DNA from: Myxocyprinus asiaticus
Taxonomy: Eukaryota > Chordata > Actinopteri > Cypriniformes > Catostomidae
Direction: 5' to 3'
Assembly (NCBI RefSeq): GCF_019703515.2
Contig: NC_059374.1
Location: 15,412,245-15,476,244, forward strand
DNA length: 64,000 bases
A program made the translations under genes and the position numbers. Positions 49,276 to 59,854 of the stretch are shown piece by piece. The notes beneath the pieces are model-generated. The model was not told the origin of the DNA. It saw nothing but the letters and a program-made list of their open reading frames with translations, and did no database searches. Each line of letters starts with the position of its first letter. Positions within the stretch are counted from its first letter, which is position 1.

Positions 49276-49318
49276 CTTCTTGAAAAGAATACAGCAGGAG
49301 TAAAGTTACCAGCCACAT
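49276..49318 (-). CDS. dscaml1: dscaml1 exon 1: start codon and signal peptide
   Basis: First coding exon of Down syndrome cell adhesion molecule like 1, a neuronal Ig/fibronectin-III receptor used in homophilic recognition, neurite self-avoidance and synapse specificity. The 43 coding bases give MWLVTLLLLYSFQE plus one base of codon 15. This is a short hydrophobic signal peptide that closely resembles the start of vertebrate DSCAML1 as I remember it (MWLVT followed by a leucine run). The exon ends in a consensus donor (AAG|GTATGT at 49275), in phase 1, which joins in frame to exon 2 about 18.8 kb away. The ATG at 49318 has G at -3. It was chosen over the in-frame ATG at 49525 because it fits the signal-peptide start. 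An out-of-frame ATG lies 5 bases upstream. The assignment rests on the family match plus splice phase, and no transcript evidence is available. Confidence 0.93.
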
Positions 49319-49640
49319 GCCATAAATAGCAGGTATATTTCTCAGGAATGTTTTGCAATCCCGACGTGTGCACTGTGCAGTATTCGGCCAGGCGAGGCTC
49401 CGTGCAGGAGTGGTGACGATGCTCCCCGGCGATCTCTCCAGCCCTAGTCCCGGACTCGCCAGCGCCGAGAAGCGGGGAAGACTTTGGTCCCGCCTCTCAT
49501 ACCCTCCCATCCGCGGGACCGTCATCCGAGCGGCCCCTCCTTCGCTAGTCTAATGATACGACGCGATGGAGAGGTGCTGCACAGCAGCGCGGTGCGGGGC
49601 CAGAGAGGGACGCGGCGAGGAAGGCGCACGGAGTTTTGTT
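49319..49640 (-). promoter_or_regulatory. dscaml1: likely dscaml1 5' leader and CpG-rich promoter
   Basis: The sequence immediately upstream of the start codon (reading leftwards) is GC- and CpG-rich (GCGGTGCGGGGCC, GACGCGGCGAGGAAGGCGC), in sharp contrast to the AT-rich flanks. That is the expected look of a CpG-island promoter. No TATA box is obvious. The reading frame of exon 1 stays open without stops from 49525, giving a possible 69-residue N-terminal extension. The transcription start is not identifiable from the sequence. Confidence 0.6.
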
Positions 49641-50269
49641 GGTGGGGGGTGGGCTGAGTGCATCAGAGAGGACAGGACTTAATATGTTGTTGTTATTGTT
49701 GTTGTTGTGAGCGGTCCACGTGGTTGGAGACAGCTGGGGCATTCTGTGGCACTCAATGTTACCATGGCGCACCTGGGAACTGAGGGGCTACTTTGTACGC
49801 ACAGTGGATCACCTACCGCGAAGTCAAGAGGCTTACCGTTCACTGATACAAATCTGTTTCGCTCTTCATCTTTGTCCGTGCGAATGTGCCTGCGCATAAT
49901 ATTTATGTAAAGTGTTACTCTTCGTGCACAAGTCGCTCATTGATTGACATATGCCTGTGTGCTTAGAAACAAGGTGCACAAGACCCTGTCACCCTCTCTC
50001 TATACATTAACGTAGCCTCTAAGTGTATGTGGGAGAACGCGTGCCGCGCGCTTCAGAGGCGCGCTGAGCAATGCCTGAATTCCCGGCATTGTTCCGCGCT
50101 CAAAATGAGAGGACTGACATGCGAGGGGCGTATCATGTATCACTATTGTCTCGAGTGGCGGATAATGCTCACAGACCACGCCGGCTTTATCGGTCTGGTG
50201 ACTGTGGTGTCTTTCAACACTATCCAAGTCTATAAAAAGAAACCTTTATAATTCAGTTATGGCACAAAA

Positions 50270-50308
<39 letters not shown>

Positions 50309-50905
50309 AAAAGAAAGAAAGAAAAGGGGAAAAAAAAGTAATTCATACATTTTCATTTTTTATGTGTCAAACCCTTAATATGGCAGCATCAAACGAACAA
50401 AGCAGGATTTCTGTGGATTATTTTGACAACGATACGCAGCAATGCCAGAGTACATATCTGGGTGTAAAATTACAGTATGCACATGACCCAATAGGGCGAC
50501 TTAAGAACTCACAACAATGTTTAGACTAGAGGATAGACTGCTACCAATGGTTACAATGTTTTGCTTGACGTTTTCTGCTCCAGTGCACTCCCACTCCCAC
50601 ATCCTCTTTGAGTAATTATTGAACCGTTACACATGCTGTACTGTTATTGATTATAGGCTATGTGCAGCCCTGTCAGTGAAACAACGATACAGATATCCAT
50701 CAAACTGACATTTGATTCCACAAACATTCTGATAGCGATGTAACCTTACCCAGTCCCAGTAGCAGTTCGTCTCATATGAAGACCTGCAGTGGGGTCAGAC
50801 CATTTAAATGGAATAATTGTTAGTGAAGTTATGTTATCATGGTAGAACATAGGCAAATGAACATAGATTGTACTGTAAACAGCGAATAGTCACTACTAGT
50901 GAATC
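49641..50905. other. upstream flank, no gene seen
   Basis: A second CpG-rich patch occurs at about 50025-50110 (GCGTGCCGCGCGCTTC). An (AAAT)n tract lies at 50267-50310. The remainder is AT-rich and carries no supported gene. Confidence 0.6.
50267..50310. repeat. (AAAT)n microsatellite
   Basis: About 11 AAAT units followed by AAAG units. Confidence 0.95.
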
Positions 50906-50907
50906 AG

Positions 50908-51560
50908 GGGCGATTCTAGAATTTCAATCGTAGGGGGGCTCAGCCCCTAATGAAACCATAACATGTGCACAATGAATGTATTACACTCTGTTGCATAGAT
51001 AGTTTTTATTTTTTATTTTTTTATTTTTTTTTTTTAACTATGTTTTGCAGCTTTCAAAATAGCATGCGAATATTCATTCAGAATATTGTAATTTTCTATA
51101 ATATGCACACTTATACAGTTATAAAAAAATAATTCAAACAGCTTACAGAACCATTCAAAGAATTTTTTTTTTTATTCTTCATTTATTAACAAAAATTGTA
51201 GAATGTGAATCAATCATTTTGCAACTTAAAAAACTTGAAAATAATTACAAGTTTTAATTATGTCCTGTTGTCATTGGAATGTCATTAGTCACTTTTACTC
51301 TTAATTCATCCAGCCCCTTTCTCTCCTTGTTAAACAAGATTACCAAACCAAAAAAAATGACATGCCTCCTCTCCTTGAGTCAGTCAACAGACGCTGTTCC
51401 TCGCTTGTTCACGAATCGAATGGGGGGATGGGGCATATTCGCAAATTGTCCAAGCTGCTCTTGTCCATACAATAAATGTGAGTCATGACCATGACAATAT
51501 TTTCTGTGGTTTAGGAGGCTAAAGCCCTCCTAAATAGGCACTAGCAGTGCCTATAGTGAG
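50908..51560. repeat. unclassified repeat with GGGGCTCAGCCCC-type ends
   Basis: The left edge has CAGGGGCGATTCTAG and GGGGGGCTCAGCCCCTAA. The right edge has AGGAGGCTAAAGCCCTCC and GGCACTAGCAGTGCC. The edges are locally palindromic, which suggests a miniature element. An (AAAT)n tract follows at 51640-51661. Confidence 0.4.
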
Positions 51561-51884
51561 ATTAGTTTTGTGGATAATGTATATGTCCTACACAAAACAT
51601 GCACTTGTAGAATTTCACATAAATATCTGCAGATTTCTAAAATAAATAAATAAATAAATAAAATGGGAAAACCCATTGTTCACAAAGTTGTGTTAAAAAA
51701 AGTTAAATATTTTGACTACTAATAAGCAGGCCCAGATTGAATCTGTGCAGTGCATGCAGAACTCAGCAGAAAAATCTGTCATACATAAAAGTACTTCCCA
51801 ACCCTTGCATGTTCATAATTTGGCTAATTTCATGATGCATTCAGCTACTAATATAGCGCAACAGTGTCTGCCCACTTTTTCCGT

Positions 51885-54275
51885 GTCGGTTAGGGAAGTA
51901 TTTTTCCAACTGACTTTTCAAAAATCCTACATAAAAGATTTCTAAACCATGAACCAAACCAACCAGCTCCGAGGTGAATCACAACTATACAAACTTTGAT
52001 TTGAAGCAAAAAAGTATTTGAAAATTGGATAAAAACACACAGGTACAACACTGTGTACTTACTGTCTTTCATCAGTGCACAAACTACAATCCCATGAAGC
52101 ACTGTGAATGACATAATATGATAAAAAACGATGAAAATAAATAAAACTATATATTTTAGGTTGTTGATTGCGAGTATAGAAACAATATATTTTAAGTTAA
52201 TTGCAAAATATTCCAATATATACAAACAAATAAGTAGTTTGAGGGTTAAGGAGGACCTTCCGGTCTTTTTTCGCAGGCTTGCTTGGCCACAGTTCTCTGA
52301 TTGTTGGATCTGTCTCTGCTGGATCATGGATAGTGTAGTTGTTCACCAGGAATTACGCTATTAAACGGTAAACAATGAAGTTCAAATAATGCTGACTGAT
52401 AGCTTCAACAGATGCATATACTGTACCATGGATTAACGACCTCAGAGCTCACGGTAGGCCTGTCTTTAAAGGTGCATTCGGTAATCTTTGTCTTTATGTT
52501 ATCTTGGACTTACACTGACACCTAGTGGCTTGGATGCAGCATCATTTAAAATCAATAGTTTTCAGTTTCAGATGTCATTGTAGAAATGTTCTATTCATAG
52601 TCAGCCATGATTACTTTAATCATTGAGTGAAAGTGTCTAATAACAGGATGGTTACTGAGATTAAGAGAGTAGTATTCAGCTGGTCATGTGATTCTAAAAT
52701 GGCAGCCCCCATGTGTGGACCCCCTCCATGCACGGTAATGCAGCTTTTATAAGGTTACTGATATGAATGCAGTCTTCATTTTAATGTGAGTGGTCATGCT
52801 TTCCTACATATATTGCAAACTTAAAATTCATGTCTTTAGGAGTTAAACTTTTTTACTGAGGAAAAAATTACTGATTGCACCTTTAAAGGTTTATAAGTTA
52901 TAAATTATATATTATTTGTCTATGGAAACCCTGCTTCTAGAACCCGACTGTTGCACTCTATTAGAGTTTATACTTTCAGCCCTGTTTAAGACATTTACAT
53001 ACATTCTTCACAATTCTGCAAATTTCCTGCCAAATCAGAGCAGGAAATATGAAAAGTCCACAGATTCTTTTGGGGCCTGCCTATATGGCCCTATCTAGAG
53101 TTTTCCTGTGCAACCACTGGGAGGCACCATGAAGATTCTAATTGCCTGTTTTCTGTTTCTGGTCTTGAGACGCAATTTAAAACTAATCGAAACGAGCAAT
53201 CCAGATGGAGAACAACAACCATTTAAGTGTTATTTGTAGTAAAAATGAATTTCACGCTCAACTTGTGCCTGTCATAACAACTCAAAGTAGTTAATGATAT
53301 CAATGAAACTAACCCTGGACCATTGCTTCATGACATCTACATACTCAGGTGAGGCATTAAAAAAAAAAAAAAAACTCTCTAAAGAAACGGCACTATAGAG
53401 CCACCTGTTTTTTGACCATTTCTACAAATGTAATACCTTACCCGCTTAGAATATACGCTGGAAATTGAAAACAGGCGAATCGTGGTTAGGGTGCAACAGC
53501 TGGGTTTCAGAAGTAAAAATCCCATTCATTTTTCCGTTGACGAATACAATTTGTAACAATAACTCATAAACCTGTAAAGACAGACCAACAATGAGCTCAG
53601 TGGTTGTTAATCGATGGTATATGCTTCTGTTGAATCCATCAGTAAGTGTTATTTGAACTTCGTTTTTTAGAAACCCTGTTTAATAGCAGAATTCCTGGTG
53701 AAGAACTAAACTACCCCTGAATCCTGAAGAGAAAAATTCACCAATCAGAGAATCACATCAAACAAAGCACACCAAAAGAGCTCTGCAGCGACCACCCACT
53801 AGCATGATGTAGCCTACTGCGAATGATGCAATCCAATCGGTCTTCCTACACTCTCAAGCTACTTACATATTTGCAGATATCAGAATATTTTTCAATAAAA
53901 TTAAAATATACTGTTTCAATACTTATAATCAACAACTTTATATCAAAATTGAATTATGTTCATGTGTACGTCTGTTTGTGATTCTGTGACAGCTAAAGGG
54001 ACAACGACAATGAACAAGGAGGAAATATAGACATTATTTTAGTTAGCTGAGCGGAAGAACAAAAACGTATGTGAAAATTGTTTTAGAAAGTAACTTAGAA
54101 GTAAATTAATTAGTAATTTGATTACCTTTTTAACAAGGTAATCAGTAAAGTAATTTGATTACAAGTTTATAGAGGTAATTTGTAGTAGATTACTATTTTA
54201 ACTTACCCAACACAGTTTGTAATGTTGTGGTTCACCTCGGAGCTTTGGTTAATGGCTAAAACTGTTTTATGAAGG
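51885..54275. mobile_element. 2.4-kb fold-back element, interrupted
   Basis: The outer arms at about 51940-51995 (CAGCTCCGAGGTGAATCACA) and 54225-54265 (GTGGTTCACCTCGGAGCT) are inverted copies. A second inverted pair is found at 52365-52464 (GAAGTTCAAATAATGCTGAC, TCAACAGATGCATATAC) and 53575-53665 (its inverse, about 80 bases). A TTAA-flanked element is inserted at 52466. The long frame on the minus strand in the left arm (51890-52327) has no family resemblance and is not called. No transposase is seen. Confidence 0.65.
52466..52886. mobile_element. TTAA-flanked miniature element (GGTGC family)
   Basis: The ends TTAAAGGTGCATTCGGTAAT and ATTACTGATTGCACCTTTAA are inverted with TTAA at both edges. 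421 bp; same terminal core as the element at 42292. Confidence 0.85.
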
Positions 54276-56126
54276 ATTTTATGAAATCCCTATGGAAAGA
54301 AATTAATGGGAAAAATACTTCCAGAACCAAGACGGCTGGAAAAAGTAGACGGGCACTGTTGCAATCTATTTGGGTAAGGATGAGTTTGTGTTCGGGAGAG
54401 TGTAAAAAGCAACAGTAAGGTTGTTTTTAATGAGGGAAAAAAGAAGAAAAGAGAGCAATTGACTAGATCTACCAGATTCCTCATTTCCTACACAAGCCTC
54501 TCTCTACCTCTCCCCTCCACTCAGTTATGTAACAAGTGGAAATATAGAAGATGGAACGCTGCCCTTACCTTCCCACACACTTACAGAGATATACACACAC
54601 ACTTTATTTGTACTCAAATTCTTAACACGATCACATAAGTATAAGCATTGCTGGCTGAAATACAACTAGATGTGTATATATCACAGATTTCTGATGTTCA
54701 TAAATATCATCAGAAATGACACACACAATGCATCGGAGAGGAAGTGGCCACTGACTCGCAGGCAGGCAGGCACTGTTGAAATCATTGCTAATACAAATCA
54801 TCTGCATCGCTCTCTCCTTATCTGTTGCCTGGAGAAAGACACAAAGCGAGAGAGCAAGAGAGAACACAAATGAGGAGAAGGAGGGAGAGAGAACGGAGAA
54901 AGCTGAAGCGGGTGGGCTAATGAGAATGGTAATGCTAATACGCAGACAATCAGAGTCCCCCCTCAGGCCACAGCTACATTGTAGAATCATATTAATGCTA
55001 ATGTATCCGGTATTAATACAGAGAGGCCCCCCCTACCCAAAGTCCTACAAGGTCACTGGGGGTAGAGGATGGTAGCAAAGTGGAGGGGCTAAGGCCTGGT
55101 GCCTGCCCACCTCAGCTCCACACAGGTAAGGGGAGGGTACAGAATGCTAGCCCATAATGGTGGCCCTGCAGTATGGCTGCCTATTAGAGTACTCTATGCA
55201 ATCTAGCAGCATGCAGATCCAAAATGGCGCCCAAAAAAGAGGCCCAGATGGTGAGCTGCTTTGGTTTAGCATGGCGGAACAGTGGCGCACAGCTTGCCCA
55301 GTTTTGCTGGAGCTGCACTGGCAGTAATTAGCCAGCCCGATACAGAACTATACGCCATGTTGCACTCGCCAGCATTAGTCAAATGATTCAGTGAGCTGCA
55401 CCAAGTCAGTCAGTTGAAGCAGGGACCTGTGCTTCTGCGCCTGCATTTTTGTACGTGCCCATCTGTCTGAAAAAACAAAACAAAAACAAAACAAGAGCAT
55501 TTTTATTTCAGAATTTATGATTTTTAGGGGGCGAAGGAGGGGGTTTGTTGTTGTGTTAGTGAATGTGAGACAGACTGTTGAACCCGAGCTTTCGGGATGA
55601 ATTTGGTTTATTAGAGGATGGGTGTGACTGTGTGTATGTGCATGAAGGAGTAAGTGAATGAGTGTGTGGAAACAGGAGGATATTTCTGGAGCTCTCTCTC
55701 TCTCTCCCTGCAGCCTGTTGAGGGGGGAGAAATCAGGGGGAAGAGGAAGGTGGCGAAGCGAGACGTCAGGGGGGGTGTTAATTTATTCAAATGAGCAGGG
55801 GAGGATAATGAGAGAGAGAGGGATAGAAACAGGAAAAGAGAGAGAGAGAGATGGGGGAGTTGGTTATTTCGCTTTGCAAATCTCTCATCTCCTGATCCTC
55901 CTTTTTTTCATGTGTTTATCCTTACGAGTATCTTTCGACCATTACAGATGGTGGAAACAGAGGGAGTAGGAATGGGAGAGAGGAGAAAAGTCAGAAAATG
56001 GTGAAATCAAGAAATGAAAAGAGTGAACAGAATCATCAGTGTTTTTTAATAATAATAAAAAAAATGTTTAAGAAAATAAGCATATTCATGAATTATTAAA
56101 TGGCATAGGGAAAAAAATAGCCTACC
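54276..56126. other. upstream flank, no gene, possible conserved non-coding DNA
   Basis: No exon-like coding is recognised. 54.75-55.35 kb has few repeats and several TAAT-type homeodomain cores. (GA)-rich stretches lie at 54.85-54.90 and 55.81-55.85 kb. Confidence 0.5.
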
Positions 56127-56814
56127 TTAAAGGGATAGTTCACCCAAAAATGAAAACTCTCTCATTATTTTTTCACCCTAAAATTTTTTTTCACCTCTTT
56201 CTTCTGTTGAACACAAACGGAGATTTTTAGAAAAACATCTCAGCTCTGTAGGTCCATACAATGCAAGTGAATGGTGGCCAGAAATTGGAAGGTCCAAAAA
56301 GCATACAAAGGCAACATAAAAGTATTCAATCTGACTCCAGAGCTTAAATCCATATCTTCAGAAGTGATATGTGTGGGTAAGACATACAGTAGATCAATAT
56401 TTAAGTCATTTTTTTATTTTTTTTTTTACAATAAATCTCTACTTTCACTTTCATGTTATTTTTTTGTATTGGCAATTCACATTTTTTGTGCATATCACCA
56501 CCTACTAGGCAGGAATGATCATTTATAGTAAAAAAGGACTTAAATATTGATCTGCTGCTCATCTACACTTATCATATCTCTTCAGAAGATATAGATTAAA
56601 CCACTGGAGCTGTGTGGATTACTTTTATGCTTCCTTTATGAGGTTTTTGGAGCTTCAAAGTTCTGTTCACCATTCACTTGCATTGAAATGACCTACAGAG
56701 CTAAGATGTTTTTCCAAAAATCTTAGTTTTTACTCTGCAGAAGAAAGAAAGTCATACATATCTGGGATGGCATGAGGGAGAGAATTTTCATTTTTAGGTG
56801 AACTTTCTCTTTAA
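56127..56814. mobile_element. TTAA-flanked fold-back element
   Basis: The left end TTAAAGGGATAGTTCACCCA and the right end TAGGTGAACTTTCTCTTTAA are inverted. The arms pair (CTCAGCTCTGTAGGTCCATA; CATATCTTCAGAAG with CTTCAGAAGATATAG). 688 bp, non-coding. Confidence 0.88.
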
Positions 56815-56958
56815 TGCTTTTTTTTTTTACTCCAAAACAAGAATATAATCATTCCCATTCTCAATTTTGAGGTATATTTTGACAGTGTTACACGTCTGTC
56901 CATTGCAGAAGGTAATGGTAAATATTGCAGTAGTACTTGGTGCAAGCCAAGTTGAATA

Positions 56959-58181
56959 TACCGATCAGCCACAACATTAAAACCACCTGCCTAATATCGT
57001 ATAGGTCCCCCTCGTGCTGCCAAAACAGCTCTGACCCATCAAGGCATGGACTCCAGAAGACCTCTGAAGGTGTCCTGTGGCATCTGGCACCAAGACGTTA
57101 GCAGCAGATCCTTTAAGTCCTGTAAGTTGCGACGTGGGGCCTCCATGGATCGGACTTGTTGGTCCAGCACATCCCATAGATGCTCAATCGGATTGAGATC
57201 TGGGTAATTTGGAGGCAAGTCAACACCTTGAACTCTTTGTCATGTTCCTCAAACCATTCATGAACAATTTTTGCAGTGTGGCAGGGTGCATTATCCTGCT
57301 GAAAGAAGCCACTGCCATCAGGGTATACCATTGCCATGAAGGGGTGTACGTGGTCTGTAACAATCTTTAGGTAGGTGGTACATGTTAAAGTAACATCCAC
57401 ATGACTGCCAGGACCCAAGGTTTCCCAGCAGAACATTGCCCAGAGCATCACACTGCCTCCGCCGGCCTGCCTTCTTCCCATAGTGCATCCTGCTGCCATC
57501 TCTTCCCCAGGTAAATAACGCACATGCACCCGGCCATCCACATGATCTAAAAGAAAATGTGATTAATCAGACCAGGCCACCTTCTTCCATAGCTCTATGG
57601 TCCAGTTCTGACGCTCACGTGCCCATTGTAGGTGCTTTCGGCGGTGGACAGGGGTCAGCATGTCACTCTGACCAGTCTGCGGCTACGCAGCCCCATACGC
57701 AGCGAGCTGTGATACACTGTGTGTTATGACACCTTTCTATCATGACCAGCATTAAGTTTTTCAGCAATTTGTGCTACAGTAGCTCTTCTGTGGGATTGGA
57801 CCAGACAGGCTAGCCTTTGCTCCCCACGCACATCAATGAGCCTTGGGCGCCCATGACCCTGTTGCCGGTTCACCGGTTGTACTTCCTTGGAACACTTTTG
57901 GTAGGTACTAACCACTGCATACTGGGAACACCCCACAAGACCTGCCCCATTTTGGAGATGCTCTGACCCAGTCGTCTAGCGATCACAATTTGGCTCTTGT
58001 CAAAGTCGCTCAGATCCTTACACTTGCCCATTTTTCCTGCTTCCAACACATGAAATTCAAGAATTGACTGTTCACCTGCTGCCTAATATATCCCACCCCT
58101 TGACAGGTGCAATTGTAACGATATAATCAATTTTATTCACTTCACCTGTCAGTGGTTTTGATGTTGTGGCTGATCAGTGTG
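56959..58181 (-). mobile_element. Tc1/mariner transposon, inactivated
   Basis: Terminal inverted repeats: ACCGATCAGCCACAACATTA at the left and TGATGTTGTGGCTGATCAGT at the right. About 1.22 kb, a near full-length Tc1-type element with a broken transposase on the minus strand. It is of a different subfamily from the copy at 14246. Confidence 0.92.
56977..58031 (-). pseudogene. Tc1 transposase with stop in the first catalytic motif
   Basis: The start at 58031 reads [20 protein letters not shown], followed by frameshifted helix-turn-helix pieces (GHGRPRLIDVRGEQRLACLV, ATVAQIAEKLNAG). The first catalytic motif appears as WSD followed by TAA, where WSDE would be expected. A long intact stretch (GGGSVMLWAMFCWETLGPGS through QDNAPCHTAKIVHEWFEEHD) contains the second aspartate. 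A frameshift near 57225 then moves DLNPIEHLWD (third acidic residue) to another frame. Relatively good preservation of the core suggests a younger insertion than the 14-kb copy. Confidence 0.92.
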
Positions 58182-58765
58182 TCATAAATAATAATAATAA
58201 AAAAACTATGACAACGTATGACAATTTTGTCATAAATAAATTAAATATATATATGTATGCCTCTTTTTATGATATATAAAGAGGAAGTCATACAGAATCA
58301 TGGGATAAAGGTAATCTCTCAAGGTGGTTTTGATATAAAATCACACCTAGAATGATTAAAAAAAAGCTTTTTAAAGATTTGCATCAAAGGTTTAAAATGT
58401 CATACTAATAGTGAGCAAACTGTATAATCAAAAAAACAAAACAAAATTCAGCATGATAAAATGGTATGGTTATGGCACGAATCCTCATAATTTAAAAGGA
58501 ATTGAGTTCTCTGCCCACAGAGGACCTATTGTATGATCTTTTAAACCAATTTAATGCAAGTATTTCTATCTCAGAAGGGGGTCTTTCTTTTGATAGCTCA
58601 TGCTGATGAGGTCAAAATCGCATGTTTTTTCTTTTCTCTTCATAAACTTGGGTGTGTTTGTGCAAGGCAGTGTGTGACAACAATCTGCGGTGCATTTGAA
58701 TGAATTGGAATACTTACTGACATCTAGTGGAAAGATCTTACAAGGCAGACAGTTGTTAACAGTAT
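58182..58765. other. no gene seen
   Basis: AT-rich DNA between a Tc1 element and a fold-back element; nothing else recognised. Confidence 0.6.
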
Positions 58766-59854
58766 TTAAAGGGATAATTCAACCACAAATTACAATTATG
58801 TCATCATTTACTCACCCTAATGTCGTTTAAAACAGATATGACTTTTTTTCCTTCTTCTTCTTTGGAGCACAAAGAAAATGCACACACAACTCTTTCCTTC
58901 TTTTCTCATCATTTAATCACCCTTATGCCATCCCAGATGTGTATGACTTTCTTTCTTCTGCTGAACACAAACAAAGATTTTTAAAAGAATATCTCAGCTC
59001 TGTAGATCCATACCATGCAAGTGAATAGTGACCAAAACTTTAAAGGTCCAAAAAGCATATAAAGGCAGCATAAAATTAATCCATATGACTCAAGTGGTTA
59101 AATATATTTAGGAGTGGGTGAGAAACAGATACATTTTTAAGAACTTTTTTACTATAAATTCTCCTCCCTGCCCAGTAGGTTGCGATATGCATAAAGAATG
59201 CAAATCACCAAAACCAAATGAAGAAGAATGTGGAAGTATTTTAGTCCCAAAATCAAAATAAGCAAATGAGAAATTATATTTTACATATAAAAAAATTAAG
59301 CCTATTTTTAGAGCCATTAAGATTTTTTACAGTGACATTATTTTAATGAGAGTTTTGCACATTTTATTCCCGAAAACTCATTACTGTAATGCGAAAAAAG
59401 ATGGTCATTGTGATACATTCATTATCACAAGATGGGAAAAAAATAATATTTTCTTTATATTGTAAAGTATTCATACATCAGTACTACCTTATTGCTTTTC
59501 ACGAATAGTGACTGTTTTATGGTGATGAGGATCATAACTGAAAACAATGGGAATAGTAAAAGTATAATATCCAGATGTGTTGTGGTATTGACAATTAGAT
59601 TAGAAGTGTCCTGAACATAATGTTGCATTTTTGTAATGCAAAAAATCTTAATGGTCCTAAATGCAAACTTCATTTTCTATTTGCAAAATATAATTTCTTA
59701 CTATTTTTGTATTGATTTGGGGTTAAGTATGACCAGGACAGTTTTTTTGTCAGCAGCTCAGCCATTCTTCAAAATATCTCCTTTTGTTTGGAACAACGAT
59801 GAGGGGGAGTAAATTATGACAGGATATTCATTTTGGGGTAAACTATTCCTTTAA
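58766..59854. mobile_element. TTAA-flanked fold-back element with insert
   Basis: The left end TTAAAGGGATAATTCAACCA and the right end GGGTAAACTATTCCTTTAA are inverted with TTAA at both edges. A second start-like block (CATCATTTAATCACCCTTATG) at about 58908 and a different repeat at 59305-59665 show that it is composite. Confidence 0.75.
59305..59665. repeat. dispersed repeat, copy B, with inverted ends
   Basis: The ends AGAGCCATTAAGATTTTTTA and AAAAAATCTTAATGGTCCT are inverted. The internal blocks match 34975-35390. It is nested in the fold-back element. Confidence 0.7.

Noticed and set aside
18459..49318. Assignment to DSCAM in place of DSCAML1
   Set aside because: Segments such as [26 protein letters not shown] and the MWLVT start follow the DSCAML1 wording; DSCAM has PFPPS, VLREPY and MWILAL at these positions.
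51890..52327. 145-codon open frame on the minus strand
   Set aside because: It lies in the arm of a fold-back repeat and is AT-rich with hydrophobic low-complexity content and no recognisable domain.
54631..54990. 119-codon minus-strand open frame
   Set aside because: It has low-complexity serine/leucine content from GA-rich DNA and no homology that I can recognise. The region is more likely regulatory.
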